A DNA stretch of 64,000 nt from Billgrantia campisalis (GTDB lineage Bacteria; Pseudomonadota; Gammaproteobacteria; Pseudomonadales; Halomonadaceae), in NCBI RefSeq assembly GCF_022341425.1, contig NZ_JABFUC010000008.1, positions 1 through 64,000 of the forward strand, read 5' to 3'. This document shows, one piece after another, positions 52,302 through 60,748 of the stretch. A model generated the notes under the pieces. The model did no database searches. It saw nothing but the letters and a program-made list of their open reading frames with translations, and had not been told where the DNA came from. Each line of letters opens with the position of its first letter. Position 1 is the stretch's first letter. Both the position numbers and the translations under genes were made by a program.

Positions 52302-53852
52302 ATGGCCAACGAGAGCCCCTCCCAGGATAGCCCGCAGAACGACGAGAACCGCCTGATCGCCGAGCGCCGCGCCAAGCTGGCGGCGCGCCGGGAGCAGGCC
52401 GCCGCGCGCGGCGCGAGCGCCTTTCCCAATGACTTTCGCCGTGACAGCCTGGCCGCGGCGCTGGTCGATGAGTTGGGCGACAAGGACAAGGCTGAGCTGG
52501 AGGCGCTGAATCGCCGGGCGGCGGTCTCCGGGCGCATCATGCGCAAGCGGGGGCCCTTTCTGGTGATCCAGGACCCCTCTGGGCTGATCCAGCTCTACGT
52601 CGACAAGAAGGGGCTGCCGGCCGAGGTGCTGGAGGACATCAAGGGCTGGGACATCGGCGATATCGTCGCCGCCCGCGGCCCGGTGCACAAGTCGGGCAAG
52701 GGCGACCTCTACGTGATGATGGAAGAGGCCACGCTGCTGACCAAGAGCCTGCGCCCGCTCCCCGACAAGTTCCACGGCCTCACCGACATGGAGGCGCGCT
52801 ACCGCCAGCGCTACGTGGACCTGATCATGAACCCCGATTCGCGCCAGGTGTTCGAGACCCGCGCCGGGGTGATCAGCGCCATGCGTCGCTTCTTCGAGGA
52901 GCGCGGCTTCATGGAGGTGGAAACCCCCATGCTGCAGCCGATTCCCGGCGGCGCCACGGCGCGTCCCTTCGTCACTCACCACAATGCGCTGGACATCGAC
53001 ATGTACCTGCGCATCGCGCCTGAGCTCTACCTCAAGCGACTGGTGGTGGGCGGCTTCGAGAAGGTCTTCGAGATCAACCGCAACTTCCGTAACGAGGGGC
53101 TCTCCACGCGGCACAACCCCGAGTTCACCATGATCGAGTTCTACCAGGCCCATGCGAATCACAATGACCTGATGGACCTCACCGAGGAGATGCTGCGCAG
53201 CGTGGCCCTGCAGGTACTGGGCACCACCACCGTGGTCAACACCGTGCGCAACAGCGAGGGCGAAGTGCTCGAGACCTTCGAGTACGACTTCGGCAGCCCG
53301 CTGAAGCGGATCACGGTGTTCGATGCCATCCTCGAGTACAACTCCGATATCCATGCCGAGGCGCTGGCCGACGAGGCCGCCGCCCGCCAGATCGCTGAGC
53401 GCCTGGACATCGAGGTCAAGGACGGCTGGGGCCTGGGCAAGGTCCAGATCGAGATCTTCGAGAAGACCGTGGAGCACCGCCTCAAGCAGCCGACCTTCAT
53501 CACCGAGTACCCCACCGAGGTGAGCCCCCTGGCGCGGCGCAAGGACAGCAATCCCTTCGTCACCGAGCGCTTCGAGTTCTTCGTCGGCGGCCGCGAGATC
53601 GCCAACGGCTTCTCGGAGCTCAACGACGCCGAGGACCAGGCCGAGCGCTTCCGCGCCCAGGCGGCCGAGAAGGAGGCCGGCGACCTGGAGGCGATGTACT
53701 ACGACGCCGACTACGTCCGGGCACTGGAGTACGGCATGCCGCCCACCGCCGGCGAGGGCATCGGCATCGACCGCCTGGTGATGCTGTTCACCGACAGCGC
53801 CTCGATCCGCGATGTGCTGCTGTTCCCCGCCATGCGGCCTGAGGTGGAGTGA
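52302..53852 (+). CDS. lysS: lysyl-tRNA synthetase, class II
   Basis: 516 aa. N-terminal OB-fold anticodon-binding domain (G-R-I-M-x-K-R, F-L-V-I-Q-D), then class II motifs 1-3: motif 2 [14 protein letters not shown] and motif 3 G-I-G-I-D-R-L. Also [16 protein letters not shown]. Charges tRNA-Lys. Forms an operon with prfB. Confidence 0.97.
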   Translation: MANESPSQDSPQNDENRLIAERRAKLAARREQAAARGASAFPNDFRRDSLAAALVDELGDKDKAELEALNRRAAVSGRIMRKRGPFLVIQDPSGLIQLYVDKKGLPAEVLEDIKGWDIGDIVAARGPVHKSGKGDLYVMMEEATLLTKSLRPLPDKFHGLTDMEARYRQRYVDLIMNPDSRQVFETRAGVISAMRRFFEERGFMEVETPMLQPIPGGATARPFVTHHNALDIDMYLRIAPELYLKRLVVGGFEKVFEINRNFRNEGLSTRHNPEFTMIEFYQAHANHNDLMDLTEEMLRSVALQVLGTTTVVNTVRNSEGEVLETFEYDFGSPLKRITVFDAILEYNSDIHAEALADEAAARQIAERLDIEVKDGWGLGKVQIEIFEKTVEHRLKQPTFITEYPTEVSPLARRKDSNPFVTERFEFFVGGREIANGFSELNDAEDQAERFRAQAAEKEAGDLEAMYYDADYVRALEYGMPPTAGEGIGIDRLVMLFTDSASIRDVLLFPAMRPEVE

Positions 53853-53893
53853 GGGGGCTGCGCTTCGGCCAGGCGTTGTGGCCGTAGTAAGCA

Positions 53894-53988
53894 CAGGGGG
53901 AATACCGCAGTGGAGGTCCGGCGCCATGGATGGCGCCGGTAGCTCCCAGGGATGGGCTCGGTGCGCCTCCTCGAAGGTATTCCCCCTG
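53894..53988 (+). ncRNA. double-hairpin ANGGAN element, copy C
   Basis: Perfect 13-bp closing stem CAGGGGGAATACC/GGTATTCCCCCTG (53894-53906 with 53976-53988), inner GGAGG/CCTCC stem, hairpins CCGGCGCC-ATGGAT-GGCGCCGG (53919-53940) and CCC-AGGGAT-GGG (53945-53956) joined by TAGCT. The closing stem differs entirely from copies A and B. A sequence like the normal 3' arm and tail (GTTGCCAGATCAGCCCCGAG) occurs 22-40 nt further on. Lies 41 nt after lysS, upstream of 54130-54516. Confidence 0.65.
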
Positions 53989-54129
53989 CGCCATGCCTCC
54001 CCAAAGACCCGTTGCCAGATCAGCCCCGAGCGGCCTTGCCTCAGCAGCCTTGCCTCTAAAGCGGAAGTATTGGTAAGCAGCAGCGCTAGCGCCCATAATG
54101 ATCACCGTTTCGACGTCGAGGAGACCGTG

Positions 54130-54516
54130 ATGAAACTGCTCAACCGCTCCGCCCTGAGCGTTAGGCCGACCCGGCACTTCGTGGATTGGATCAATGCGCT
54201 CGAACCCACCATGGGGGACGACGATTTGACGCTGTCCGACGTCGAACGCGAAAGCACCGTCTACCTGATCCCCGAGATGGACACGCCCGAGGCCCTGGAG
54301 GGGTTCGTGCGCGAGCGCTACCTGGAGATCCTCGAGACCGAGCTGCGTGCCTGGGAAGAGGACGAACGGCAGTGGCCCGAGACCATCGACTGGTCGCTGT
54401 TCCAGCGCTTCCTGCAGATCGAGCACAGCTACCTGGCCATCGATCTGGACAACGAAGCGGCGCTGGAAATCTCCGAGGTGGACGACTCCTTGCTGCTGGA
54501 AACCGATCAGGATTGA
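54130..54516 (+). CDS. conserved gammaproteobacterial hypothetical protein
   Basis: 128 aa, strongly acidic. N-terminus M-K-L-L-N-R-S-A-L-S-V-R-P and the pattern F-V-D-W-I, T-V-Y-L-I-P-E, E-I-L-E-T-E-L-R-A-W match an uncharacterised family seen in Pseudomonas and relatives (from memory). AGGAG before the ATG. Monocistronic with its own terminator; a double-hairpin element lies in its upstream region. Confidence 0.8.
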   Translation: MKLLNRSALSVRPTRHFVDWINALEPTMGDDDLTLSDVERESTVYLIPEMDTPEALEGFVRERYLEILETELRAWEEDERQWPETIDWSLFQRFLQIEHSYLAIDLDNEAALEISEVDDSLLLETDQD

Positions 54517-54543
54517 GCCCTGCCCCTGTGACTAGCGCATGGT

Positions 54544-54565
54544 GAAACCGGCTTCGGCCGGTTTC
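54544..54565 (+). terminator. terminator after 54130-54516
   Basis: Nine-bp stem (54544-54552 with 54557-54565), TTCG loop, 27 nt past the stop. Confidence 0.8.
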
Positions 54566-54609
54566 CTCGTTATGGCCCCCGCCGTGATGGACGCCGTGAT
54601 GGAAACTGG

Positions 54610-56085
54610 ATGAGACGACTCTTCGAGACCCGGCCCGGTGACGATGGGCTGCCGGGCGCCGAGCGGCGCCTGGCCGTGCTGGCGCTGATACTGGGCACCC
54701 TGATGGCGGTGGTGGACACCACCATGGTCAATATCGCCCTGCCTTCCATCGCCGCCGACCTCGAGGTGCCCGCCTCCCGGGCGGTCTGGGTCACCAACCT
54801 CTTCCAGATCAGCTGCGCGGCTTTCCTGCTGGTGTTCGCGGCGCTCAGCGAACTGGTCAGCCGCCGCCGGATCTACGTGGCCGGGGTGGGCGTCTTCACC
54901 CTGGCCTCGCTGGGGGCCGCGCTCGCCACCAGCCTGGAGACGCTGCTGGTCTTTCGCGCCCTGCAGGGGCTGGGTGCCGCGGCGACGCTCTCCATCGGGC
55001 CGTCGCTCTACCGTTCGATCTTTCCCTCGCGGCTGCTGGGCAGCGCCCTGGGGCTCTCGGCCATGGTGGTGGCCGGCGGCTATGCGGCGGGCCCGGCCAT
55101 CGGCGGGGTGCTGCTCTCGGTGGCCGACTGGCCCTGGCTGTTCGCCCTGCACCTGCCGCTGGGCGCGGCGGCGGTGGTGCTCGCCTGGAAGGCCCTGCCC
55201 CGCGAGCCGGGGCGGCGCGGTGGCTTCGACCTGGTCGGGGCGCTGCTCTCGGTGGCGATGCTATGTGGTTTCTTCCTGGCCATGGACGGTGCCGGCCACG
55301 GCATGCCCGCCGGAGAGCTGGCGGCCTGGCTGGGGATGAGCGTCGCGGCGGCGCTGCTCTTCCTGCGCCGCCAGCGCCGGGCCGCTTACCCGCTGATGCC
55401 GCTGGCGATCTTCGCCGAGCGGCGCTTCAGCCTGGCGCTGGCCGCCCAGGGCACCGCCTTCGTGGGCCAGGGACTGGCCTTCGTGGCGCTCTCCTTCCTG
55501 TTCCAGCGCGACATGGGCTTCACCCCGCTGCAGACCGCCTGGCTGTTCACCCCCTGGCCGCTGGCGATCATGCTGGTGGGCCCCCGGGCCGGGCGCCTGG
55601 CCGACTGCGTGAACCCCAGCCTGCTCGCCAGCGCCGGGCTGCTGGTCCTGCTGGTGGGGCTGGTGCTGCTGGCGCGGCTCGATGCCGAGGCGGGCGTGAC
55701 CGAGGTGCTGTGGCGCATGGGGCTGTGCGGGGTCGGCTTCGGGCTCTTCCAGCCCCCCAACAACCGTGAGCTGATGGGCTGCGTGCCCCGCGAGCGCAGC
55801 GCCAACGCCTCCGGCATCATGAGCACCTCGCGTACCGTGGGGCAGTCCCTGGGCGTGGCGCTGGTGGGCGCCTTCCTGGCCATGAATGCCCCGGTACAGG
55901 CCACGCTCTGGGTGGGCTGCGCGGCCTGTGGGCTGGCGCTGGCGGCCAGCCTGGCCCGGGTGCCGCTGGCCGGCGCCGCCCAGGCCCGTGCGCGGTGGCG
56001 GGCGTCGTCGGGCGACCGGCAAGAGAGTACAATGGCCCCACAGTCATCATCGAGGAGCCCCCATGAGCATTCAGGCCGAGATTGA
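54610..56085 (+). CDS. MFS exporter of the DHA2 (14-TMS, EmrB/QacA) family
   Basis: 491 aa, about 14 hydrophobic helices. Motif near TM1 (M-A-V-V-D-T-T-M-V-N-I-A-L-P) with the DHA2-specific D-x-T-x-V-N-x-A-L-P, then W-V-T-N, R-A-L-Q-G-L-G-A-A, and G-P-A-I-G-G-V-L (motif C). Likely a proton-driven drug or metabolite exporter. Its last eight codons overlap the start of bolA; the C-terminal tail is basic and poorly conserved in appearance. Confidence 0.9.
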   Translation: MRRLFETRPGDDGLPGAERRLAVLALILGTLMAVVDTTMVNIALPSIAADLEVPASRAVWVTNLFQISCAAFLLVFAALSELVSRRRIYVAGVGVFTLASLGAALATSLETLLVFRALQGLGAAATLSIGPSLYRSIFPSRLLGSALGLSAMVVAGGYAAGPAIGGVLLSVADWPWLFALHLPLGAAAVVLAWKALPREPGRRGGFDLVGALLSVAMLCGFFLAMDGAGHGMPAGELAAWLGMSVAAALLFLRRQRRAAYPLMPLAIFAERRFSLALAAQGTAFVGQGLAFVALSFLFQRDMGFTPLQTAWLFTPWPLAIMLVGPRAGRLADCVNPSLLASAGLLVLLVGLVLLARLDAEAGVTEVLWRMGLCGVGFGLFQPPNNRELMGCVPRERSANASGIMSTSRTVGQSLGVALVGAFLAMNAPVQATLWVGCAACGLALAASLARVPLAGAAQARARWRASSGDRQESTMAPQSSSRSPHEHSGRD

Positions 56086-56371
56086 ACAGAAGCTACAGGC
56101 CCTCGAGCCCACCCACCTGGTGGTGGAGAACGAGAGCCACCGGCATGCCGTGCCGCCCAACTCCGAGACCCACTTCAAGGTCACCCTGGTGTCTCCCCGC
56201 TTCGAGGGGCTGATGCCGGTCAAGCGTCATCAGCAGGTCTATGCGAAGCTGGCCGACGAACTCGCCGGGCCGGTGCACGCCCTGGCGCTGCACCTCTACA
56301 CGCCGGTCGAGTGGGCGGCCCGCGGCGAAGACCGGCCGGAGTCGCCCAACTGCAGCGGCGCCGGCGCGTGA
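56063..56371 (+). CDS. bolA: BolA family protein
   Basis: 102 aa. BolA fold with H-F-K-V-T-L-V-S-P-R-F-E-G, R-H-Q-Q-V-Y-A-K-L-A-D-E-L and V-H-A-L-A-L; the ending S-P-N-C-S-G-A-G resembles that of E. coli BolA. Acts with monothiol glutaredoxins in Fe-S handling and as a morphogene in stress. AGGAG before ATG 56063, inside the MFS gene 3' end. Confidence 0.93.
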   Translation: MSIQAEIEQKLQALEPTHLVVENESHRHAVPPNSETHFKVTLVSPRFEGLMPVKRHQQVYAKLADELAGPVHALALHLYTPVEWAARGEDRPESPNCSGAGA

Positions 56372-57180
56372 CAGCCGAGCCGCAACGCCTGCAGTACCTG
56401 GAGGCCATGGGCCTGACGGCCTGGGTGGCCCGCTATCGGCTGCCCAATGCCCGGCCCAGTGAGGCCTGCGGCTGGGAGCCGCCGGCCCGCCCGGAGCCGA
56501 CGCCGCCCGGCGAGCGGCTGCATGCGCTGCTCGACGAAGCCGAACGTGATGTCGCCCGCCAGCCGGCGCCCGCTCCGTCGCCCCCGCGCGAACCGCGTGC
56601 CGCCGCCCCGGGCCGTGCTCGCCGGCTGCTGGTTGGCGACGCGGCGGACCAAGCGCCGTCGCAGGCCGCCGAACCGGACAGCGCCTCCGAGACGGCGCGC
56701 CCCGCCCTCGAGCCGCTGCGCTTCGACCTCCAGGTGGCCTGTCTCGACGGTCGCTGGCTGCTGCTGCGGCCCGGCGCGAAGCCGCCGGATGCCGTGGCGC
56801 TGCGCCTGCTGGGCAACCTGCTGCGGGCCGCCGGGGTGGTGCCCGAGCAGCCACCCGCCTTTCAGGCGTTCCACTGGCCGCAGGTGGAGGGGCTGCCGGT
56901 GGAGGCGCCGCTGGAGGAGGCCCGCGAGGGGCTCGGTGCCTTTATCGAGGGGGCCAGCCGTCGCGGCTGGGCGCCGGAGCGGGTGCTGGTGTTCGGCCGG
57001 GATGAGACCCTGGATCGGCTGCTGCGTCTCGAGAACGGCCGCTGTGAGCTGTTGGCACTGCCCGGCTGGCAGGGCCCCGACCTGCAGGAGCTGGCCGGCA
57101 GCGCCGAGGCCAAGCGTGCCCTGTGGCCCGTCCTGGCCGGCTGGCGCCAGGCCTGGCTGGGCCGCAACGGCGATGACTGA
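56368..57180 (+). CDS. holD: HolD-like protein (DNA polymerase III psi subunit), putative
   Basis: 270 aa from a GTG overlapping the bolA stop. The N-terminus R-L-Q-Y-L-E-A-M-G-L-T-A-W resembles the chi-binding start of psi (L-Q-Q-L-G-I-T-Q-W). The C-terminus has a compact alpha/beta domain with L-L-G-N-L-L-R-A-A-G-V and an A-K-R-A-L-W-P-V-L motif like psi. A Pro/Ala/Arg-rich linker of about 80 residues separates them, making it twice the length of E. coli HolD. Adjacent to rimI as in E. coli, overlapping it by 8 nt. Confidence 0.7.
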   Translation: MTAEPQRLQYLEAMGLTAWVARYRLPNARPSEACGWEPPARPEPTPPGERLHALLDEAERDVARQPAPAPSPPREPRAAAPGRARRLLVGDAADQAPSQAAEPDSASETARPALEPLRFDLQVACLDGRWLLLRPGAKPPDAVALRLLGNLLRAAGVVPEQPPAFQAFHWPQVEGLPVEAPLEEAREGLGAFIEGASRRGWAPERVLVFGRDETLDRLLRLENGRCELLALPGWQGPDLQELAGSAEAKRALWPVLAGWRQAWLGRNGDD

Positions 57181-57640
57181 GCCCCTGCTGCGCCGGCTCG
57201 AGCCGTGCGATCTGCAGCGCCTGACGGCGCTGGAGCGGGAGGCCCAGTCTCGCCCCAGGTCGTCGGCGCAGCTAGGCGAGGCCCTGCACGACGAGACGCG
57301 CTGCGTGGTCGCCATCGAGGCGGCGGACGGCGAGCTGGTGGGCCATGCGGTGATCGCCAGGCTGCCCTTCGAGGCCGAGCTCGAGGCGATCCTGGTGCGG
57401 CCCGCCTGGCGCAGGCGCGGAGTGGCGGTGCGGCTGCTGAAGGCGGTGATCGAGCAGGCGCGCGACTGGCGTAGCGAACGGCTGCTGCTGGAGGTCAGGG
57501 CGGGCAACCGCGCCGCCATCGCGCTCTATCGCGGGGCGGGATTCATCGAGGACGGCCGGCGGCGCGGCTATTACCCGCCGCCCTCGGCGGGCGCGCCCCG
57601 GGAGGACGCCGTGCTGATGTCGCGCCCGCTGGCGGGTTAG
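57173..57640 (+). CDS. rimI: ribosomal protein S18-alanine N-acetyltransferase
   Basis: 155 aa GNAT domain. Acetyl-CoA binding site R-R-R-G-V-A-V-R-L-L (R/Q-x-x-G-x-A/G) near residue 80, and motif B E-V-R-A-G-N-R-A-A-I-A-L-Y-R-G-A-G-F. RimI acetylates the N-terminal Ala of S18. ATG lies in the holD-like gene. Confidence 0.9.
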   Translation: MTEPLLRRLEPCDLQRLTALEREAQSRPRSSAQLGEALHDETRCVVAIEAADGELVGHAVIARLPFEAELEAILVRPAWRRRGVAVRLLKAVIEQARDWRSERLLLEVRAGNRAAIALYRGAGFIEDGRRRGYYPPPSAGAPREDAVLMSRPLAG

Positions 57641-57685
57641 GCGGGGCGCGACGGGGCGGGCCGCGAAGGTCCGGCGGCGCAGGCC

Positions 57686-57880
57686 TCAGCGGCTGGTTTC
57701 CACCTCCGCCTCCTCGAACTTGCCCAGCAGGGCCTCGATGCGGCGATGCCACTCCTCGCGCTCCTGCTTGAGGCGGCTGTTTTCCTCGCGCAGCTCCTCG
57801 GCTTCCATCTTCAGCAGTTCCAGGGCCTCGACGGCGCTGGTGACCTTCTGTTCGAGCCGGTTGAAGAGTTCGGTGCTCAT
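57686..57880 (-). CDS. ZapB-like coiled-coil protein (DUF904/TIGR02449)
   Basis: 64 aa, a continuous coiled coil: F-N-R-L-E-Q-K-V-x-x-A-V-E-A-L-E-L-L-K-M-E-A-E-E-L-R-E-E-N. This matches the DUF904 family, which includes ZapB, a Z-ring-associated factor bridging to MatP. AGGAG before the ATG. Single gene, convergent with rimI. Confidence 0.85.
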   Translation of the reverse strand: MSTELFNRLEQKVTSAVEALELLKMEAEELREENSRLKQEREEWHRRIEALLGKFEEAEVETSR

Positions 57881-58040
57881 CCTGTTCTCCTGACAATGCC
57901 TGCGGGGCGAGCCCCTGCCCGCCGCGAATATCCCGAGGCGCAGCGTAACGCCGCCGGCTGCGGCTCGGCAAGCATCCCTTGGCGGTGTCCAGGGCTATCG
58001 CACTGACCCATCGAGGGACGCTGGGGGCAAGCCAAAATGA

Positions 58041-58673
58041 TCAGCCTGGGTCAGCGGCCGTCGGGATGGCGTGGCGGCGGTAGAGTCGCCCGTGGCTGTC
58101 GCCGGCCCGCACTTCGCGATGCAGCTGCCAGCTGGCCGGCACCGATGGCGCCTCGTCCGCCTCGGCTTCCAGGTAGATCAGGGCGTCCTCGGTGAGCCAG
58201 CCCCGCTCTAGGGCCGCGCAGCAGGGCGCGGCGAGGCCCTGGCGGAAGGGCGGGTCGAGCAGCACCAGGCTGAAGGGCGTGGGAGGCTGGTCGAGGAAGG
58301 CCAGGGCGTCGGCGCTGGCCACGCGGGCGCGGGACGCGACGCCCAGGGTAGCCAGGTTGTCGGAAAGCGCCGCGGCGACGCGGGGGTCGCGCTCCACGAA
58401 CAGCGCCTCCCGGGCGCCACGCGAGAGTGCCTCCAGGCCCAGCGCGCCGGTGCCGGCGAAGAGATCCAGCACCCGGGCGCCGGGCGTGGCCGCGGCCAGC
58501 CAGTTGAACAGGGTCTCGCGCACCCGGTCGGGAGTCGGACGCAGCCCGGGGCTGTCCAGCACCGGCAGCAGCCGGCGGCGGAACTCGCCGCCGATGATGC
58601 GCAGGCGGCCGCTGCGGCGGGGCGGCGTCTGGCGCTGGCGGGATGCGGGGCGTGAGGTACGGCGGCGTGTCAT
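58041..58673 (-). CDS. rsmD: 16S rRNA (guanine966-N2)-methyltransferase RsmD
   Basis: 210 aa. R-I-I-G-G-E-F-R-R-R near residue 25, R-P-T-P-D-R-V-R-E-T-L-F-N-W-L, SAM motif L-D-L-F-A-G-T-G-A-L-G-L-E-A, and catalytic D-P-P-F. Methylates G966 of 16S rRNA. Divergent from ftsY with 90 nt between, as in E. coli. Confidence 0.95.
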   Translation of the reverse strand: MTRRRTSRPASRQRQTPPRRSGRLRIIGGEFRRRLLPVLDSPGLRPTPDRVRETLFNWLAAATPGARVLDLFAGTGALGLEALSRGAREALFVERDPRVAAALSDNLATLGVASRARVASADALAFLDQPPTPFSLVLLDPPFRQGLAAPCCAALERGWLTEDALIYLEAEADEAPSVPASWQLHREVRAGDSHGRLYRRHAIPTAADPG

Positions 58674-58763
58674 AAGGCCGAATTGTACCCGCCGGCTTGT
58701 CCACAGTCATGGGGCACGGTGGTAGGATGTAGCGATCATTCACCCGCGAGGCTGAATCCCCCC

Positions 58764-60083
58764 ATGTTCGGTTTTTTCAAGCGCAAGAAACAGGAAGAGG
58801 AGCAGCGGTCCTCGGAGCCGCAGGCCCATGACGAGGCCGTGGAGCAGGAAGCGGAAGCAGAGGTCGTTGAGCAGAGCCCTCCGGCGGAGGCGCCGGCGGA
58901 GGAGAGCAGTGCCGCCCCGGCGGCCGACGCCGCTGCGCCGGTCACCCCGGAGGAGGAAAGCGCGGCGCAGCGGGCCAAGGCGGTAACCGTCGCGCCGGAT
59001 GAGGCGCCGGCCGATGGCGAGCCGAGCCTCGTGGACGAATCCGAACCCGAACCCGAACCCGAACCCGAACCCGAACCCGAACCCGAGCCCGAGCCGGTAC
59101 GTACCCCGTTGCAGGAAAAGCCCACGACCGAAAAGCGCGGCTGGTTTTCCCGGATTCGCGCCGGGCTCGGCAAGACCCGCGCCAACCTGACCGACGGCAT
59201 CGCCGGGCTCTTCCTCGGCAAGAAGCAGATCGACGATGAGCTGCTCGAGGACCTCGAGACCCAGCTGCTGATGGCCGACGTGGGCATCGAGGCCACCACC
59301 GAGATCATCGACCGCCTCACCGAACGGGTGTCGCGCAAGGAGCTCAAGGAGCCTCAGGCCCTCTATGACGCCCTGCAGGAGGAGCTTGGCGCCATGCTCG
59401 ACCCGGTGGCCCTGCCGCTTGCGCTGCCGCCCAAGGGCGAGGGCCCCTTCGTGATCCTGGTGGTGGGGGTCAACGGCGTGGGTAAGACCACCACCATCGG
59501 CAAGCTGACCCAGCGCTTCCAGCGTGAGGGGCGCAGTGTGATGCTGGCCGCCGGCGACACCTTCCGCGCCGCCGCGGTGGAGCAGCTCAAGGTGTGGGGC
59601 GAGCGCAACGAGGTGCCGGTGATCGCCCAGCATACCGGTGCCGACAGCGCCTCGGTGATCTTCGACGCGGTGTCGGCCGCCAAGGCGCGGGGCATCGACG
59701 TGCTGATCGCCGATACCGCTGGCCGGCTGCACAACAAGTCGCACCTCATGGAGGAGCTTAAGAAGGTGCATCGGGTGATGGCCAAGGTGGATGCCGCGGC
59801 GCCCCACGAGGTGATGCTGGTGCTCGACGCCGGCACCGGCCAGAACGCGCTGTCCCAGGCCACTACCTTCAACGAGGCGGTGCCCGTGACCGGCATCACC
59901 CTGACCAAGCTCGACGGCACCGCCAAGGGCGGCATCATCTTCGCCCTGGCCAAGCAGCTCGGCACGCCGATCCGCTTCATCGGCGTGGGCGAGTCGCTGG
60001 ATGACCTGCGGCCCTTTGCGGCCCGCGACTTCGTCGATGCCCTGTTCGACCGGGGCGACGAGCGTGATGCCGACTCGGCATGA
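58764..60083 (+). CDS. ftsY: signal recognition particle receptor FtsY
   Basis: 439 aa. An acidic A domain (about 130 residues, with an uninterrupted Glu-Pro dipeptide run encoded by CCCGAA hexamers near 59041-59095) precedes the NG GTPase domain: V-G-V-N-G-V-G-K-T-T-T-I-G-K-L, D-T-A-F/G-R, T-K-L-D-G-T-A-K-G-G. Partners Ffh at the membrane. Start M-F-G-F-F-K-R-K at 58764. Overlaps ftsE by 4 nt. Confidence 0.97.
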   Translation: MFGFFKRKKQEEEQRSSEPQAHDEAVEQEAEAEVVEQSPPAEAPAEESSAAPAADAAAPVTPEEESAAQRAKAVTVAPDEAPADGEPSLVDESEPEPEPEPEPEPEPEPEPVRTPLQEKPTTEKRGWFSRIRAGLGKTRANLTDGIAGLFLGKKQIDDELLEDLETQLLMADVGIEATTEIIDRLTERVSRKELKEPQALYDALQEELGAMLDPVALPLALPPKGEGPFVILVVGVNGVGKTTTIGKLTQRFQREGRSVMLAAGDTFRAAAVEQLKVWGERNEVPVIAQHTGADSASVIFDAVSAAKARGIDVLIADTAGRLHNKSHLMEELKKVHRVMAKVDAAAPHEVMLVLDAGTGQNALSQATTFNEAVPVTGITLTKLDGTAKGGIIFALAKQLGTPIRFIGVGESLDDLRPFAARDFVDALFDRGDERDADSA

Positions 60084-60748
60084 TCGTCTTCGAGCACGTG
60101 GGCAAGCGCTATGGCGGGCGCTTCGAGGCGCTGGCCAACCTCGATTTTCGCGTGCGCCGCGGCGAGATGGTGTTCCTGACCGGCCACTCGGGAGCGGGCA
60201 AGAGCTCGCTGCTGCGCCTGGTCATGCGCCTGGAGCGGCCCAGCCGCGGCCGGGTGCTGGTGGCCGGCCACGATATCGCCCGCCTGCACCCTAGCCAGGT
60301 GCCGTTCTACCGGCGCCAGATCGGCGTGGTCTTCCAGGACCACCAGCTGCTCTTCGACCGCTCGATCTACCACAACGTGGCCCTGCCCCTGGAGATTCGT
60401 GGCGTCGAGCCCCGGGAGGCGGCGCGCCGCGTGCGAGCGGCCCTGGACAAGGTGGGCCTGCTGCACCGTGAGCGTGCGCTGCCCATCGAGCTCTCCGGCG
60501 GGGAGCAGCAGCGGGTGGGCATCGCCCGGGCGGTGGTCAACAAGCCGGCCCTGCTGCTCGCCGACGAGCCCACCGGCAACCTCGACCCCCAGCTCTCCGC
60601 CGACATCATGGCGCTGTTCGAGGACTTCAACCGCATCGGCACCACGGTGATGATCGCCAGCCATGACCTGGCGCTGATCGCCCGCCTGCGCCACCGCATC
60701 CTGCGGCTGCGCGATGGCCGCCTGGTGGCCGACGAGGAGGCCGCATGA
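60080..60748 (+). CDS. ftsE: cell division ATP-binding protein FtsE
   Basis: 222 aa ABC ATPase. Walker A G-H-S-G-A-G-K-S-S, signature L-S-G-G-E-Q-Q-R, Walker B L-L-L-A-D-E-P-T-G-N-L-D. With FtsX it activates periplasmic amidases through EnvC. Start overlaps ftsY (ATGA) and stop overlaps ftsX. Confidence 0.97.
   Translation: MIVFEHVGKRYGGRFEALANLDFRVRRGEMVFLTGHSGAGKSSLLRLVMRLERPSRGRVLVAGHDIARLHPSQVPFYRRQIGVVFQDHQLLFDRSIYHNVALPLEIRGVEPREAARRVRAALDKVGLLHRERALPIELSGGEQQRVGIARAVVNKPALLLADEPTGNLDPQLSADIMALFEDFNRIGTTVMIASHDLALIARLRHRILRLRDGRLVADEEAA

Noticed and set aside
52281..53927. 548-codon minus-strand open frame opposite lysS
   Set aside because: Antisense shadow; lysS motifs are unmistakable on the + strand.
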